Shown: positions 1 to 9,206, counted from the first letter of the stretch. The stretch: 39,472 bases of DNA from Thermomonas sp. (GCA_020692565.1 JAIMKJ010000009.1:88856-128327), one strand, 5' to 3'. Made by a program: numbers and translations. The notes: generated from the letters alone by a model not told the origin.

Positions 1-124
1 GACGTACTACACCCGGATCCGCAACAACGTCACCTTCACCGGTGGCGTCGTGACCGCCGGCAACGGCTGGGCCACCCCAGGCGAAGGCCGCTCGGCCGTG
101 CTCACCGCGACGTATCGTTTCTGA
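1..124 (+). CDS. TonB-dependent receptor, C-terminal end (partial)
   Basis: The window opens inside this gene; the reading frame starting at base 2 runs 40 codons to a TGA at 122-124. The visible residues alternate in the way of outer-membrane beta-strands (TYYTRIRNN near the start) and finish with LTATYRF, ending in the C-terminal aromatic residue typical of outer-membrane beta-barrels. Known of the family: such receptors import ferric siderophores or other ligands using TonB energy. The piuC-type gene that follows 87 bases later is commonly linked to iron-siderophore receptors, so an iron ligand is likely but cannot be shown from 40 residues. Another outer-membrane beta-barrel protein is possible. 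Confidence 0.7.
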   Translation, partial: TYYTRIRNNVTFTGGVVTAGNGWATPGEGRSAVLTATYRF

Positions 125-168
125 AGCAGAATGTCGTGACGCCGACGCACTGACGCGAACGCTTCGCA

Positions 169-195
169 TTGCCCCGCCCGCTCCGGGCGGGGCAA
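169..195 (+). terminator. Intercistronic hairpin between receptor and piuC
   Basis: An 11-bp perfect stem (TTGCCCCGCCC at 169-179 and its complement at 185-195) encloses a 5-base loop. It lies 45 bases after the receptor stop and 17 bases before the piuC start. No T-run follows, so it may stabilise or partly terminate the upstream message rather than act as a full intrinsic terminator. Confidence 0.45.
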
Positions 196-211
196 CGACC
201 CGGAAACCCGC

Positions 212-898
212 ATGCTCCTGCCTATTCCCGATGTGCTCGATGCCGACCAGATCGCCAGGTTCCGGGCGGCGCTGGATGCGGCGGACTGGGCGGACGGACG
301 GGTCACCGCCGGCCACCAATCCGCGAAGGCGAAAGACAACGCGCAGTTGCCGGAAACCTCTCCGGTGGCGCGCGAGCTGGGCGCGCTGATCCTCGACGCG
401 CTGTCGCGCAACAGCACTTTCTTCTCGGCGGCGCTGCCCAGGCGCATCTACCCGCCGCTGTTCAATCGCTACGGCAACGGGCAGTCGTTCGGTTTCCACG
501 TCGACAATGCGGTGCGCTACGACCGCAGCCGCGGCGGCGCCGAACCGGTGCGCACCGATCTCTCCGCGACCCTGTTCCTCAGTTCGCCCGATGAATACGA
601 CGGCGGCGAACTGGAGATCGAGGACACCTACGGCACGCAGCGGGTGAAGTTGCCTGCCGGCCACATGGTGCTGTATCCCGGCACAAGTCTGCATCGCGTG
701 CTGCCGGTGACCCGCGGCACGCGCGTGGCCTCGTTCTTCTGGATGCAGAGCATGATCCGCGACGACGGCCATCGCCGCCTGTTGTTCGAACTCGACGTCT
801 CGATCCGCCGGCTCACGCTGGACGTGGCCGATCATCCGGCGCTGGTACAGCTGACCGGCGTCTATCACAACCTGCTGCGGCAATGGGCCGAAGTCTGA
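212..898 (+). CDS. piuC: Fe(II)/2-oxoglutarate-dependent PKHD-type hydroxylase, PiuC/YbiX family
   Basis: The 228-residue product has the length and sequence of PiuC/YbiX proteins, cytoplasmic Fe(II)/2-oxoglutarate-dependent dioxygenases of the prolyl-4-hydroxylase-like fold. The metal triad is visible: H96 and D98 in FGFHVDNAV and H161 in SLHRV. R171 in TRVASFFW is the expected 2-oxoglutarate contact. The conserved [16 protein letters not shown] and [12 protein letters not shown] stretches are also present. The gene lies directly after a TonB-dependent receptor, the usual setting for piuC in Xanthomonas and Pseudomonas, and before a putative reductase cluster, so a role in iron-siderophore handling is inferred. 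The substrate of the family is not established. The ATG at 212 is the first in frame and the beginning of the conserved sequence. Confidence 0.93.
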   Translation: MLLPIPDVLDADQIARFRAALDAADWADGRVTAGHQSAKAKDNAQLPETSPVARELGALILDALSRNSTFFSAALPRRIYPPLFNRYGNGQSFGFHVDNAVRYDRSRGGAEPVRTDLSATLFLSSPDEYDGGELEIEDTYGTQRVKLPAGHMVLYPGTSLHRVLPVTRGTRVASFFWMQSMIRDDGHRRLLFELDVSIRRLTLDVADHPALVQLTGVYHNLLRQWAEV

Positions 899-1005
899 TT
901 CGGGTCTGATTCGGGATCGTCGCGCCGCTGCAATCGTACGCAGCGCCATTCGCGTCAACCCTCCATGCCTTGCCGCGTTCTAAATCCTTTTTGGAGGTCA
1001 TTCGT

Positions 1006-1650
1006 TTGTCGCGCAGCACCACCGAGACCGATATCGCCCACGGCCAGCAACGACGCGGCTTCTGGCTGCGCACGCTGCACAACTGGCACTGGATCAGTTC
1101 GGCGGTGTCGCTGATCGGCATGCTGCTGTTCGCACTGAGCGGGATCACCCTGAACCACGCCGCGCGGATCGAAGCCGAACCGAAGACGGTGCAGCGCACC
1201 GCCACGCTGCCGACACCGCTGCTGAAAGCGCTCGGCACCCGCGCGGAGGGCGAAGCGCCATTGCCGCAAGCCGCTGCCGATTGGCTCGACGCGCAGCTCG
1301 GCATCGCGCTGCGCGGTCGCAAGGCCGAATGGTCCGAGGAAGAACTGTATCTCTCGCTGCCCTCGCCCGGTGCCGACGCATGGCTGAGCATCGATCGCGG
1401 CACCGGCGCGGTGGAATACGAGCGCACCGACCGCGGCTGGATCGCGTACTTCAACGATCTGCACAAAGGCCGGAACTCCGGCCCGGCGTGGAGCTGGTTC
1501 ATCGACATCTTCGCGGTCGCCTGCGTGGTGTTCTGCGTCACCGGCCTGTTCCTGCTGCAGATGCACGCCCGCCAGCGACGCATGACCTGGCCGTACGTCG
1601 GCCTCGGCCTGGTCGTGCCGGTGCTGATCGCACTGCTGTTCATCCACTAG
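1006..1650 (+). CDS. PepSY-associated transmembrane protein (electron-transfer type)
   Basis: I place the start at TTG 1006 because GGAGG sits at 993-997, eight bases upstream; the earlier in-frame TTG at 970 has no such site. The 214-residue product has a membrane helix at about 27-49, a soluble domain of about 110 residues that would face the periplasm, and two C-terminal helices (about 163-187 and 196-213). Histidines flank the helices (H25 and H28 in LHNWHW, H51 in LNHAA, H153 in NDLHKG) in the pattern seen in PepSY-type proteins thought to bind haem and pass electrons across the membrane. It is followed by DUF2271, DUF4198, apbE and a diflavin reductase on the same strand with short gaps, suggesting one operon. 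Inference: it relays electrons from the cytoplasmic reductase to a periplasmic acceptor. Confidence 0.85.
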   Translation: MSRSTTETDIAHGQQRRGFWLRTLHNWHWISSAVSLIGMLLFALSGITLNHAARIEAEPKTVQRTATLPTPLLKALGTRAEGEAPLPQAAADWLDAQLGIALRGRKAEWSEEELYLSLPSPGADAWLSIDRGTGAVEYERTDRGWIAYFNDLHKGRNSGPAWSWFIDIFAVACVVFCVTGLFLLQMHARQRRMTWPYVGLGLVVPVLIALLFIH

Positions 1651-1705
1651 ATGTCATCCCCGATTCCTTACCTTTCGCCGTAACCGGACACGACGCCATC
1701 ACGCC

Positions 1706-2245
1706 ATGAACAAGACCCGACTTCCCGTCACCGTCACCGTCACCCTCGCCGTCGGCGCGCTGTTCGCGCTGCCCGCCTACACCGCCGAATTGCAGATCAG
1801 CGTGGAAATCCCGCAGCTGAAGGTCGCCGAATACCATCGCCCCTACGTCGCGGTGTGGATCGAAGGCGCGGACCAGAAAGTCGCGGCGAATCTCTCGGTC
1901 TGGTATCAGCAGCGCGCCAACAGCGAAGGCCACGGCACCAAATGGCTGCCCGATCTGCGCCAGTGGTGGCGCAAGAGTGGCCGCTCGCTGAAAGTGCCGG
2001 TGGACGGCGTGACCGGGCCGACCAAGCCGGCCGGCAAGCACCTGCTTGCGTTCAACGACCGCCAGCCGCAGCTCGCCGGGCTTGCCCCGGGCGAATACAC
2101 CCTGGTGGTGGAAGCCGCGCGCGAGGTGGGCGGCCGCGAACTGTTGAAGATCCCCTTCCGCTGGGCCGCGAAACCCGCGGCGCAGACGGGTACCGCACAG
2201 GGCAGCAGCGAGCTCGGCGCGATCGCCTTGACCGTCAAGCCCTGA
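1706..2245 (+). CDS. DUF2271 family exported protein with flavinylation-like motif
   Basis: The 179-residue protein starts with a Sec-type signal peptide (hydrophobic run at about 8-25, likely cleavage after AYTA, residue 27), followed by a small beta-rich domain with YVAVWIEG and LPDLRQWWRKSG, characteristic of DUF2271. Residues 100-106 read DGVTGPT, close to the ApbE flavinylation consensus (D, then S/T-G-A-T, modified on the last threonine), which would make T106 the FMN acceptor. apbE lies two genes downstream. Seen: the motif and its neighbours. Inferred: the protein is a periplasmic flavoprotein that takes electrons from the PepSY protein upstream. No other catalytic motif is evident. 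Confidence 0.87.
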   Translation: MNKTRLPVTVTVTLAVGALFALPAYTAELQISVEIPQLKVAEYHRPYVAVWIEGADQKVAANLSVWYQQRANSEGHGTKWLPDLRQWWRKSGRSLKVPVDGVTGPTKPAGKHLLAFNDRQPQLAGLAPGEYTLVVEAAREVGGRELLKIPFRWAAKPAAQTGTAQGSSELGAIALTVKP

Positions 2246-2296
2246 GCGTCGAGCCCTGACGTTTCCTCCTCCTTCCATTTGCCGCAGGAATTCCCG

Positions 2297-3106
2297 ATGA
2301 AATCCAGACGCATGCTTGCGTTGGCGCTCGCCGCCGCCATCCCCTTCACCGCTTCCGCCCACAAGGCCTGGCTGCTGCCCTCGCAGACCGTTTTCGCCGG
2401 CGACAACGCCTGGGTGACGGTGGACGCCGCAGTCTCCAACGACCTGTTCTACTTCAATCACGTACCGATCCCGCTGGAACGCCTGGCGATCACTGCACCG
2501 GACGGCAGCCGCGCCGAAAGCGCCAACGGCGCCACCGGCAAATACCGCAGCGTGTTCGATGTCGAACTGAAGCAGTCGGGCACCTATCGCATCGCGATGG
2601 TCAACAGCGGCCTGTTCGCCAATTGGGAAGACGCGGACGGCAAGCCCAAACGCTGGCGCGGCACCGTCGCCACGTTCGCGACCGAAGTCCCGAAGGACGC
2701 GAAGAACCTGCAGGTCTCGCAGTCGCTCGGCCGGGTCGAAACCTTCGTGACCCGCGGCGCGCCCAACGACACCGCGCTGAAGCCGTCCGGCGAAGGCCTG
2801 GAGCTGGTGGCGGTCACCCATCCGAACGATCTGTTCGCCGGCGAAGCCGCGACCTTCACCCTGCAGATCGACGGCAAGCCCGCGGCCGATCTCGACATCG
2901 AGATCGTGAGCGGCGGCACCCGCTACCGCAACGCGCAGAACGAAATCAAGGTCAAGACCGGCGCCGACGGCAAGTTCAACGTCACCTGGCCCGACGCCGG
3001 GATGTACTGGCTGGAAGTCGCCACCGAAGACGACAAGACCAGCGTCGCGCAGGCAAAAAAGCGTCGTCTGAGCTACGTCGCCACCTTCGAGGTACTGCCG
3101 CAGTAA
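2297..3106 (+). CDS. DUF4198 domain-containing periplasmic protein
   Basis: The start is ATG 2297, with AGGA at 2287-2290 six bases upstream; a TTG at 2279 in the same frame is less likely. The 269-residue product has a clear signal peptide ([21 protein letters not shown]) and then [23 protein letters not shown], the typical opening of DUF4198 proteins. These have an immunoglobulin-like or carboxypeptidase-regulatory-like beta fold and often occur beside TonB-dependent receptors and metal-uptake genes. A second beta domain covers about 170-265. The gene sits between DUF2271 and apbE in the same direction, so a periplasmic accessory or metal/ligand-binding role in that system is inferred. No catalytic residues are recognised. 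Confidence 0.88.
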   Translation: MKSRRMLALALAAAIPFTASAHKAWLLPSQTVFAGDNAWVTVDAAVSNDLFYFNHVPIPLERLAITAPDGSRAESANGATGKYRSVFDVELKQSGTYRIAMVNSGLFANWEDADGKPKRWRGTVATFATEVPKDAKNLQVSQSLGRVETFVTRGAPNDTALKPSGEGLELVAVTHPNDLFAGEAATFTLQIDGKPAADLDIEIVSGGTRYRNAQNEIKVKTGADGKFNVTWPDAGMYWLEVATEDDKTSVAQAKKRRLSYVATFEVLPQ

Positions 3107-3130
3107 TCGGCGACGGCGGATCGGATCACC

Positions 3131-4126
3131 ATGCAAGCGGCATTGAACGTCGCCACCCTCGGCGGGGCGACGATGGGCACCACATGGTCGGTGAAGGCGG
3201 CGTGTGCGCCGCGCACCGACCTGCATGCGCTGCACGACATCGTGCAGTCGGCGCTGGACACCGTGGTCGCGCAGATGAGCACCTGGCGCGACGACAGCGA
3301 CATCAGCCGCTACAACCGCAGCGCGGCGGGCCATGTTCACCCGCTGCCTGCCGAGTTCCACACCGTGCTGCGCTGTGCGCTGGACATCGCCGAAGCCAGC
3401 GACGGCGCCTACGACCCGACCCTCGGCGCGCTGGTCGATGCCTGGGGATTCGGGCCGGCGCAGCGACCGCGCCGGGTGCCGGATGCGTCGACGCTCGATG
3501 TCATCTCCGCGGGCGGCGCCTGGCGTCGGCTCATCCTTGAACACGACCCGCCCCGATTGTCGCAGCCGGGCGGCATCGTGCTGGATCTGTCCGCCATCGC
3601 CAAAGGCTATGGCGCCGACCTCGCCGCCGCGCGATTGCGCGCGCACGGCATCGAAAGCGCATTGGTCGAAGTCGGCGGCGAGCTCTACGGCTACGGCCGC
3701 AAACCCGACGGCGCACCGTGGCGGGTGCTGGTGGAAGCCGCTGCCGAAGACGGCGACGCCGCAACCGCCAACGACGCCGAAGATCGCGCGCGGGTGCACG
3801 TGGTCGCGCTCGAAGCGCTTGCGGTCGCGACGTCCGGCGACCGCTGGCACGCCTTCGAGGAGGACGACGAACGGCATTCCCACACCTTCGATCCGCGCAC
3901 CGGTCGCCCGGTGCGCCACGCGCCCGCCGGCGTGACCGTGATCGCCGACAGCGCGATGCGCGCGGACGCCTGGGCCACGGCGCTGACGGTGATGGGCGCG
4001 AATGCGGGACATGCGTTCGCGGTACGGCACGGCCTCGCCGCGCGCTTTCTGCTGCGCGGCGACGATGGCCTGCGCGAGCGACTGACGCCGCGTTTCGTCG
4101 AATTGAGTACGGTGGCCGACGCATGA
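3131..4126 (+). CDS. apbE: FAD:protein FMN transferase (ApbE family)
   Basis: ApbE enzymes transfer FMN from FAD to a threonine or serine of a target protein in a Mg-dependent reaction. The 331-residue sequence shows the family signatures in order: GGATMGTTWSVK at 10-21, DLSAIAKGYGADL in the middle, VEVGGELYGYGRKPDGAPW, TSGDRW followed by SHTFDPRTGRPV, and ADAWATALTVMG near the C terminus, which holds metal-binding residues. The likely target is the DUF2271 protein two genes upstream. The protein begins directly at the conserved domain: there is no signal peptide or lipobox, and an in-frame stop lies 24 bases upstream, so no extension is possible. That is odd for an enzyme expected to act in the periplasm. 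Its stop overlaps the next gene's start (ATGA). Confidence 0.93.
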   Translation: MQAALNVATLGGATMGTTWSVKAACAPRTDLHALHDIVQSALDTVVAQMSTWRDDSDISRYNRSAAGHVHPLPAEFHTVLRCALDIAEASDGAYDPTLGALVDAWGFGPAQRPRRVPDASTLDVISAGGAWRRLILEHDPPRLSQPGGIVLDLSAIAKGYGADLAAARLRAHGIESALVEVGGELYGYGRKPDGAPWRVLVEAAAEDGDAATANDAEDRARVHVVALEALAVATSGDRWHAFEEDDERHSHTFDPRTGRPVRHAPAGVTVIADSAMRADAWATALTVMGANAGHAFAVRHGLAARFLLRGDDGLRERLTPRFVELSTVADA

Positions 4127-5808
4127 CGATGCGACGCATACCGTTCCTGAGCCGGCCGGAAACCCGGCAACGGCTGGGCAATGCATCGGTGCTGCTGACG
4201 CTGGCCGTGTCGGCATGGCTGTTGTTCGGCCTGCACGACAACGGTTGGCCGGCAGGCCTGCCGCCTCGCGACCGCGGTCTGTGGGCGCTGGCCGTCGCCT
4301 TCGTCTACATCGGCGCTTGCGCAGCCCTGCTGTGGCGCCCGCATTCTCGCAACGAAGACCTGCCCCAGGATGGCGAAGACGCATCGACGCTGTTGGTCGT
4401 GCATGCCAGCCAGACCGGCTTCGCCCAGCGCCTCGCCGCCATGAGCGCCGACAGCCTGCGCGCCAGCGATGTCGCAGTGCGGCTGTGCGCGATCGACCGC
4501 CTCGACGCCGCGACGCTGGCTCGCACCCGGCGCGCGCTGTTCGTGGTCAGCACCACCGGCGAAGGCGATCCGCCCGATCCGGCGCTGCGCTTCGTCCGCG
4601 ATGTGATGAGTGCGGCTTCGATCAATGCAGCGTCGATCAGTGCGGCTTCCACGCGGCTCGATCATCTGCAGTACGCGGTGCTGGCGCTGGGCGATCGCGA
4701 ATACAAACACTTCTGCGCTTTCGGCCACGCACTGGACGAATGGCTGCGCGGTCGCGGCGCGCAGCCGATCTTCGATCTGGTCGAAGTGGACAACGCCGAC
4801 GACAGCGCGCTGCGCCACTGGCAGCACGGCCTCGGGCAGCTCGCGGGCGTCACCGACCTGCCCGACTGGACGCCGCCGCATTACGACGCATGGCGCCTCG
4901 ACGAACGCACGCTGCTGAACCCCGGCAGCCTCGGCGGACCGGCGTTCCATCTCGCCCTGCACCCCATCGGCGCCGCGCTGCCGGATTGGAAGGCCGGCGA
5001 CATCGCCGAGATCGGACCGTGCCATGCCGCATCGGCAGTGGAGGTCTGGCTTCAGGAACACGGGCTGGATGGCGATCTACCCGTCGCTGACGATGCAGGG
5101 GCGGAGCCGCAGACACTGGCCGCACGGTTGGCGCGCTCGCAGTGGCCCGCGACAGCAGACATCGCCGGCCTGGGCGCGGCCGAGATCGCCGATCGACTGA
5201 AACCCCTGCCGCACCGCGAATATTCGATCGCCTCGATTCCCGCCGATGGCCGGCTGCAATTACTGGTCCGGCGCATGTCGCGCCCCGACGGCACGCCCGG
5301 GCTGGGCAGCGGCTGGCTGTGCGAGTCCGCCGCGCTTGGCGACCGCATCCGGTTGCGGATCCGCAGCAACCCCGGCTTCCATCCGCCCGCCGCCGAACGC
5401 CCGCTGATCCTGATCGGCAACGGCACCGGCATCGCCGGGCTGCGCGCACATCTGCGCGCACGCGTGGAAGCCGGCGCGCGCCGCAACTGGCTGCTGTTCG
5501 GCGAGCGCCAGCCGGCGCACGACTTCTTCTATGAAAGCGAACTGCGCGAATGGCTGCGCGACGGCCGGCTGGCGCGCATGGATCTGGCCTTCTCTCGCGA
5601 CCCGTCGAAACCGCAGTACGTGCAGCAGCTGCTGGACGCCGCCGCGAACGAGTTGCGCGTCTGGACCGACGAAGGCGCATGCGTGCTGGTCTGCGGCAGC
5701 CTCGCCGGCATGGCGCCGGGCGTGGACGCCGCGCTGCGCGACATCCTCGGCGATGCGCAGGTCGAGCGCATGCGCGTCGAAGGACGTTATCGCCGGGATA
5801 TTTACTGA
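4123..5808 (+). CDS. Membrane-anchored diflavin (FMN/FAD) NADPH reductase, sulfite reductase alpha-like
   Basis: Start ATG 4123 overlaps the apbE stop (ATGA), implying translational coupling. The 561-residue protein has two membrane helices (about 19-37 and 52-71), then a flavodoxin domain (HASQTGFAQ at 94-102, STTGEGDPPD at 143-152, LALGDREYKHF at 187-197), then a ferredoxin-NADP reductase module. In the latter, R365-EYS is the FAD-binding motif, GNGTGIAG beginning at about 432 is the NADPH-binding turn, and VCGSLAGMAPGVDAAL lies near the end; the protein finishes in RRDIY. This is the CysJ/P450-reductase arrangement with a membrane anchor. Inferred role: it takes electrons from NADPH in the cytoplasm and passes them through the PepSY protein to the flavinylated periplasmic partner. 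An Ala/Ser/Ile-rich repeat at about 164-176 sits in a flavodoxin loop. Confidence 0.88.
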   Translation: MTMRRIPFLSRPETRQRLGNASVLLTLAVSAWLLFGLHDNGWPAGLPPRDRGLWALAVAFVYIGACAALLWRPHSRNEDLPQDGEDASTLLVVHASQTGFAQRLAAMSADSLRASDVAVRLCAIDRLDAATLARTRRALFVVSTTGEGDPPDPALRFVRDVMSAASINAASISAASTRLDHLQYAVLALGDREYKHFCAFGHALDEWLRGRGAQPIFDLVEVDNADDSALRHWQHGLGQLAGVTDLPDWTPPHYDAWRLDERTLLNPGSLGGPAFHLALHPIGAALPDWKAGDIAEIGPCHAASAVEVWLQEHGLDGDLPVADDAGAEPQTLAARLARSQWPATADIAGLGAAEIADRLKPLPHREYSIASIPADGRLQLLVRRMSRPDGTPGLGSGWLCESAALGDRIRLRIRSNPGFHPPAAERPLILIGNGTGIAGLRAHLRARVEAGARRNWLLFGERQPAHDFFYESELREWLRDGRLARMDLAFSRDPSKPQYVQQLLDAAANELRVWTDEGACVLVCGSLAGMAPGVDAALRDILGDAQVERMRVEGRYRRDIY

Positions 5809-6180
5809 CGAAGCGCGGACCTGAATTCGCTCGCGCACTGCGCCCGCTGAATCTGCCGTCGCGCCCGCACTTCACATAAGGTGCGCCCGCGGCACACCGA
5901 TCCCACAGGGCTGCCGGAAAGAACGGCGCGCCGCAGGCGCACCCCATGAAGCAGTCCACCTCGTGCCGGTTCCGTCGCCGAGTCGAAAGCGTTGGTCTCC
6001 GGATATGAAGCGGTCAACCCTCTGCGCCCCTCCCTGCGCGCAGCGCAGCGGGAGGTCCAGATGTCCTGATCGCGGCGTTGACCGAACCCCACGCGCCGCG
6101 GCCGGAACGCCTTGAACCCCGAACCCCGGAAACACGGCCAAGACGCTTACAATGCCGCTTTGCCGTTTTCTGCAGACCCC
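5809..6180. other. Intergenic region upstream of parC
   Basis: I see no convincing gene in these 372 bases. A TACAAT -10-like box at 6148-6153, 27 bases before the parC start, is a possible promoter, but no good -35 element lies 16-18 bases upstream of it. TTGAAC at 6112-6117 is 30 bases away, which is too far. The parC start has only a weak ribosome-binding site. Confidence 0.4.
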
Positions 6181-8424
6181 ATGAGCGACACCGCACGCCC
6201 CGCTTTCCACGGTTTCGAACAGATCCCGCTGCGCGAATACGCCGAACGCGCGTATCTCGACTACTCGATGTACGTGGTCCTGGACCGCGCCCTGCCCTTC
6301 CTCGGCGACGGCCTGAAGCCGGTGCAGCGCCGGATCGTCTTCGCGATGAGCGAGCTGGGCCTGAACGCCGGCGCCAAACCCAAGAAATCCGCGCGCACCG
6401 TCGGCGATGTCATCGGCAAATACCATCCCCACGGCGACAGCGCCTGCTACGAAGCGCTGGTGCTGATGGCGCAGCCGTTCTCGTACCGCTATCCGCTGAT
6501 CGACGGCCAGGGCAACTTCGGTTCCAGCGACGACCCGAAATCGTTCGCGGCGATGCGCTACACCGAATCCAAACTCACGCCCATCGCCGAAGTGCTGCTG
6601 GGCGAAATCGGCCACGGCACGGTCGACTGGGATCCGAACTTCGACGGCACCCTCGAAGAACCGACCTGGCTGCCGGCGCGGCTGCCGCACCTGCTGCTCA
6701 ACGGCACCACCGGCATCGCGGTGGGCATGGCCACCGACGTCCCGCCGCACAATCTCAACGAAGTCGTCAGCGCCTGCGTGCGCCTGCTCGACGATCCCGA
6801 CGCCACCGTGCGCGATCTCTGCGAACACGTGCGCGGCCCGGACTACCCGACCACCGCCGAAATCATCACCCCCATCGCCGACCTGCAGGCGATGTACGAG
6901 ACCGGCCACGGCAGCGTGCGCGCCCGCGCGACCTACCTCCGCGAGCAGAACAACATCGTCATCACCGCGCTGCCGTACCAGGTCAGCCCCAGCAAGGTGA
7001 TCGAACAGATCGCGCAGCAGATGCGCGCCAAGAAACTGCCGTGGCTGGAAGATCTGCGCGACGAGTCCGACCACGCCAATCCGACCCGGATCGTGATGAT
7101 CCCGCGCAGCAATCGCGTCGATGTCGAACAGCTGATGGGTCATCTGTTCGTCACCACCGATCTGGAAAAAAGCTACCGGGTCAATATGAACGTGATCGGC
7201 CTGGACGGCCGTCCGCAGGTCAAGAACCTGAAAATGCTGCTGAGCGAGTGGCTGGTGTTCCGCAGCGACACCGTGACCCGGCGCCTGAAGCATCGCCTGG
7301 AAAAAGTGGAACGCAGGCTGCACCTGCTGGAAGGCCTGCTGGTCGCGTTCCTCAATCTCGATGAGGTCATCCGCATCATCCGTACCGAGGACGAACCGAA
7401 ACCCGCCTTGATTGCCCGCTTCGGGCTGAGCGACGACCAGGCCGACTACATCCTCGACACCCGGCTGAAGCAGCTGGCGCGGCTGGAAGAGATGAAGATC
7501 CGCGGCGAACAGGACGAACTCGCCGCCGAACGCGACAAGCTGATGTCGATCCTCGACAGCAAGCCGAAGCTGAAGAAGCTGGTGAAGGACGAGCTGCTGG
7601 CGGACGCGAAGAAATTCGGCGACGCGCGCATGTCGCCGCTGGTGTCGCGCGAAGCCGCGCAGGCGATCGACGAAACCGAACTGGTCCCCAGCGAGCCGAT
7701 GACGATCGTGCTGAGCGAAAAAGGCTGGATCCGTGCGGCCAAGGGTCACGACATCGACGCGGCGGGCCTGAGCTATCGCGACGGCGACGGCCTGCTGTGC
7801 GCGGTACGCGGGCGCAGCACCCAGCAGGTCGCGTTCCTCGACAGTACCGGCCGCAGCTATTCGGCGCTGGCGCATTCGCTGCCCTCGGCGCGCGGCAACG
7901 GCGAACCGCTGAGCGGACGCTTCTCGCTGCCGGCGGGCGCCGCCTTCCAGACCATGACCAGCGGCGCCGACGACGCGCGCTTCGTGCTGGCGTCGTCGCA
8001 CGGTTATGGCTTCGTCACCCGGTTCGAGAATCTCACCGGCCGCAACAAGGCCGGCAAAGCGATGCTGTCGCTCACCCCGGAATCGACGGTGCTGCAGCCG
8101 GCAGGCGTCGGCAATCTCGAGACCGACCGGATCGTCGCGGTCACCAGCGCCGGGCATCTGCTGGCGTTCCCGATCGCCGAACTGCCGGAACTCGACAAGG
8201 GCAAAGGCAACAAGATCATCGAGATCCCGAAAGCCAAGCGCAGCACCGAGCGCGTGATCGCGATTGCCGTCGTGCCGCCCGGCGGCACGCTGTCGGTGAA
8301 GTCCGGCGCGCGCACGATGTCGCTGTCGTTCAAGGAACTCGAACCCTACATCGGCGCACGCGGCAGCCGCGGCGGCCTGCTGTCGCGCGGCTGGCAGAAA
8401 GTCGACGCGCTGGCGGTGGAATGA
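6181..8424 (+). CDS. parC: DNA topoisomerase IV subunit A
   Basis: ParC forms topoisomerase IV with ParE and decatenates daughter chromosomes. The 747-residue product has the winged-helix cleavage domain with [19 protein letters not shown], the quinolone-resistance region [22 protein letters not shown] (S87 and E91 at the positions equivalent to E. coli S80/E84, both wild-type), and catalytic Y127 in [12 protein letters not shown] coiled-coil region with [10 protein letters not shown] follows, and then a C-terminal beta-pinwheel. The short C-terminal domain and match to E. coli ParC length indicate ParC rather than GyrA. The ATG at 6181 opens the conserved N terminus. The stop overlaps the start of tpm, so the two are probably co-translated. 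Confidence 0.97.
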   Translation: MSDTARPAFHGFEQIPLREYAERAYLDYSMYVVLDRALPFLGDGLKPVQRRIVFAMSELGLNAGAKPKKSARTVGDVIGKYHPHGDSACYEALVLMAQPFSYRYPLIDGQGNFGSSDDPKSFAAMRYTESKLTPIAEVLLGEIGHGTVDWDPNFDGTLEEPTWLPARLPHLLLNGTTGIAVGMATDVPPHNLNEVVSACVRLLDDPDATVRDLCEHVRGPDYPTTAEIITPIADLQAMYETGHGSVRARATYLREQNNIVITALPYQVSPSKVIEQIAQQMRAKKLPWLEDLRDESDHANPTRIVMIPRSNRVDVEQLMGHLFVTTDLEKSYRVNMNVIGLDGRPQVKNLKMLLSEWLVFRSDTVTRRLKHRLEKVERRLHLLEGLLVAFLNLDEVIRIIRTEDEPKPALIARFGLSDDQADYILDTRLKQLARLEEMKIRGEQDELAAERDKLMSILDSKPKLKKLVKDELLADAKKFGDARMSPLVSREAAQAIDETELVPSEPMTIVLSEKGWIRAAKGHDIDAAGLSYRDGDGLLCAVRGRSTQQVAFLDSTGRSYSALAHSLPSARGNGEPLSGRFSLPAGAAFQTMTSGADDARFVLASSHGYGFVTRFENLTGRNKAGKAMLSLTPESTVLQPAGVGNLETDRIVAVTSAGHLLAFPIAELPELDKGKGNKIIEIPKAKRSTERVIAIAVVPPGGTLSVKSGARTMSLSFKELEPYIGARGSRGGLLSRGWQKVDALAVE

Positions 8425-9101
8425 TGGACGCGGACTTCTGGCACCAGCGCTGGCAGGACAACCGGATCGGTTTCCATCAGGATCAGCCGACGCCGCTGAT
8501 GCTGAAGCACTGGCCGGCGGTGGGCGCAGTACCCGGCTGCCGGGTCTTCGTGCCCTTGGCCGGTAAATCGCGGGACATGGTGTGGCTTGCGGCGCAGGGC
8601 CATCGCGTGCTCGGCGTGGAACTGTCGCAGCTCGCGGTCGAGCAGTTCTTCGCCGAACACGGGCTGCAGCCGGAGACCCACGAAAGCGCGTACGGCCGGC
8701 ATTACCGCGCTGGCGGCCCTCAAGCAGGCGACATCGAGCTGATCTGCGGCGATGCATTCGCCTTGGATGCCGCTGCGCTGGCCGACTGCGCCGCGGTGTT
8801 CGACCGCGCCGCGTTGATCGCGCTGCCGCCGGCGCTGCGCCTGCGTTACGTCGACGAACTCCATGCGCGTCTGCCCGCCGAAACCCGCGGGCTGCTGATC
8901 ACCCTGGAATATCCGCAGGACGAGAAAGCTGGCCCACCGTTCTCGGTAGGCGAATCCGAAGTCCGCGCGCGTTTCGGCTCGCGCTGGCACGTGGAACTGC
9001 TGGAACGCCGCGACATCCTGGCGAGCCAACAGAATTTCATCGATGAAGGCGTGACCGCGCTGGATACCTGCGTCTATCGGCTTCAGCGGCACGCGGGTTG
9101 A
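8424..9101 (+). CDS. tpm: Thiopurine S-methyltransferase
   Basis: TPMT-family enzymes use S-adenosylmethionine to methylate thiopurines; bacterial members also act on selenium and tellurium oxyanions. The 225-residue product opens [19 protein letters not shown], diagnostic for bacterial TPMT, followed by the SAM-binding segment [17 protein letters not shown] and [10 protein letters not shown], and later [13 protein letters not shown]. Two adjacent ATGs (8421 and 8424) exist; 8424 matches the usual MDA start and overlaps the parC stop by one base (TGATG). The physiological substrate is unknown. It is followed by a repeat-containing intergenic stretch. Confidence 0.95.
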   Translation: MDADFWHQRWQDNRIGFHQDQPTPLMLKHWPAVGAVPGCRVFVPLAGKSRDMVWLAAQGHRVLGVELSQLAVEQFFAEHGLQPETHESAYGRHYRAGGPQAGDIELICGDAFALDAAALADCAAVFDRAALIALPPALRLRYVDELHARLPAETRGLLITLEYPQDEKAGPPFSVGESEVRARFGSRWHVELLERRDILASQQNFIDEGVTALDTCVYRLQRHAG

Positions 9102-9123
9102 CCTGCAGCCGAGCACGGCGCGG

Positions 9124-9206
9124 TGTAGGTTCATCGGGACTGAAAATCTCCTACATGTTCCGGCGCGATCCGATTTTCCTGTAGGAGGGCCTTCAGGCCC
9201 GAGCTC
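9124..9206 (+). repeat. GTAG-type REP element(s) downstream of tpm
   Basis: At 9181-9206 there is GTAG followed by the hairpin GGGCCT-TC-AGGCCC (9187-9200). Bases 9183-9205 are identical over 23 bases to one arm of the inverted repeat at 12441. A weaker pair, TGTAGG at 9124-9129 and CCTACA at 9150-9155, precedes it. GTAG plus a short stem is the form of the SMAG/REP repeats of Stenotrophomonas and related genera. Confidence 0.75.

Noticed and set aside
3718..4122. Upstream extension of the diflavin reductase frame into apbE
   Set aside because: It lies in a different frame of apbE with shadow composition; the ATGA overlap at 4123 and the membrane helix right after it mark the true start.
1640..4384. 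914-codon open frame on the minus strand across DUF2271, DUF4198 and apbE
   Set aside because: It is antisense to three well-supported genes, has the Arg/Gly/Ala/His composition of a GC-rich shadow frame, and shows no family motif.
4612..4652. Short Ala/Ser/Ile repeat in the diflavin reductase as a tandem repeat
   Set aside because: Two to three imperfect units within a coding loop; it looks like simple codon repetition rather than a functional repeat.
6112..6153. TTGAAC and TACAAT as a parC promoter pair
   Set aside because: The spacing of 30 bases is far outside the normal range; only the -10-like box is kept as a possibility.
5872..8757. 961-codon open frame on the minus strand opposite parC
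   Set aside because: Shadow of the GC-rich parC codons; no motif, no ribosome-binding site, and parC is certain.
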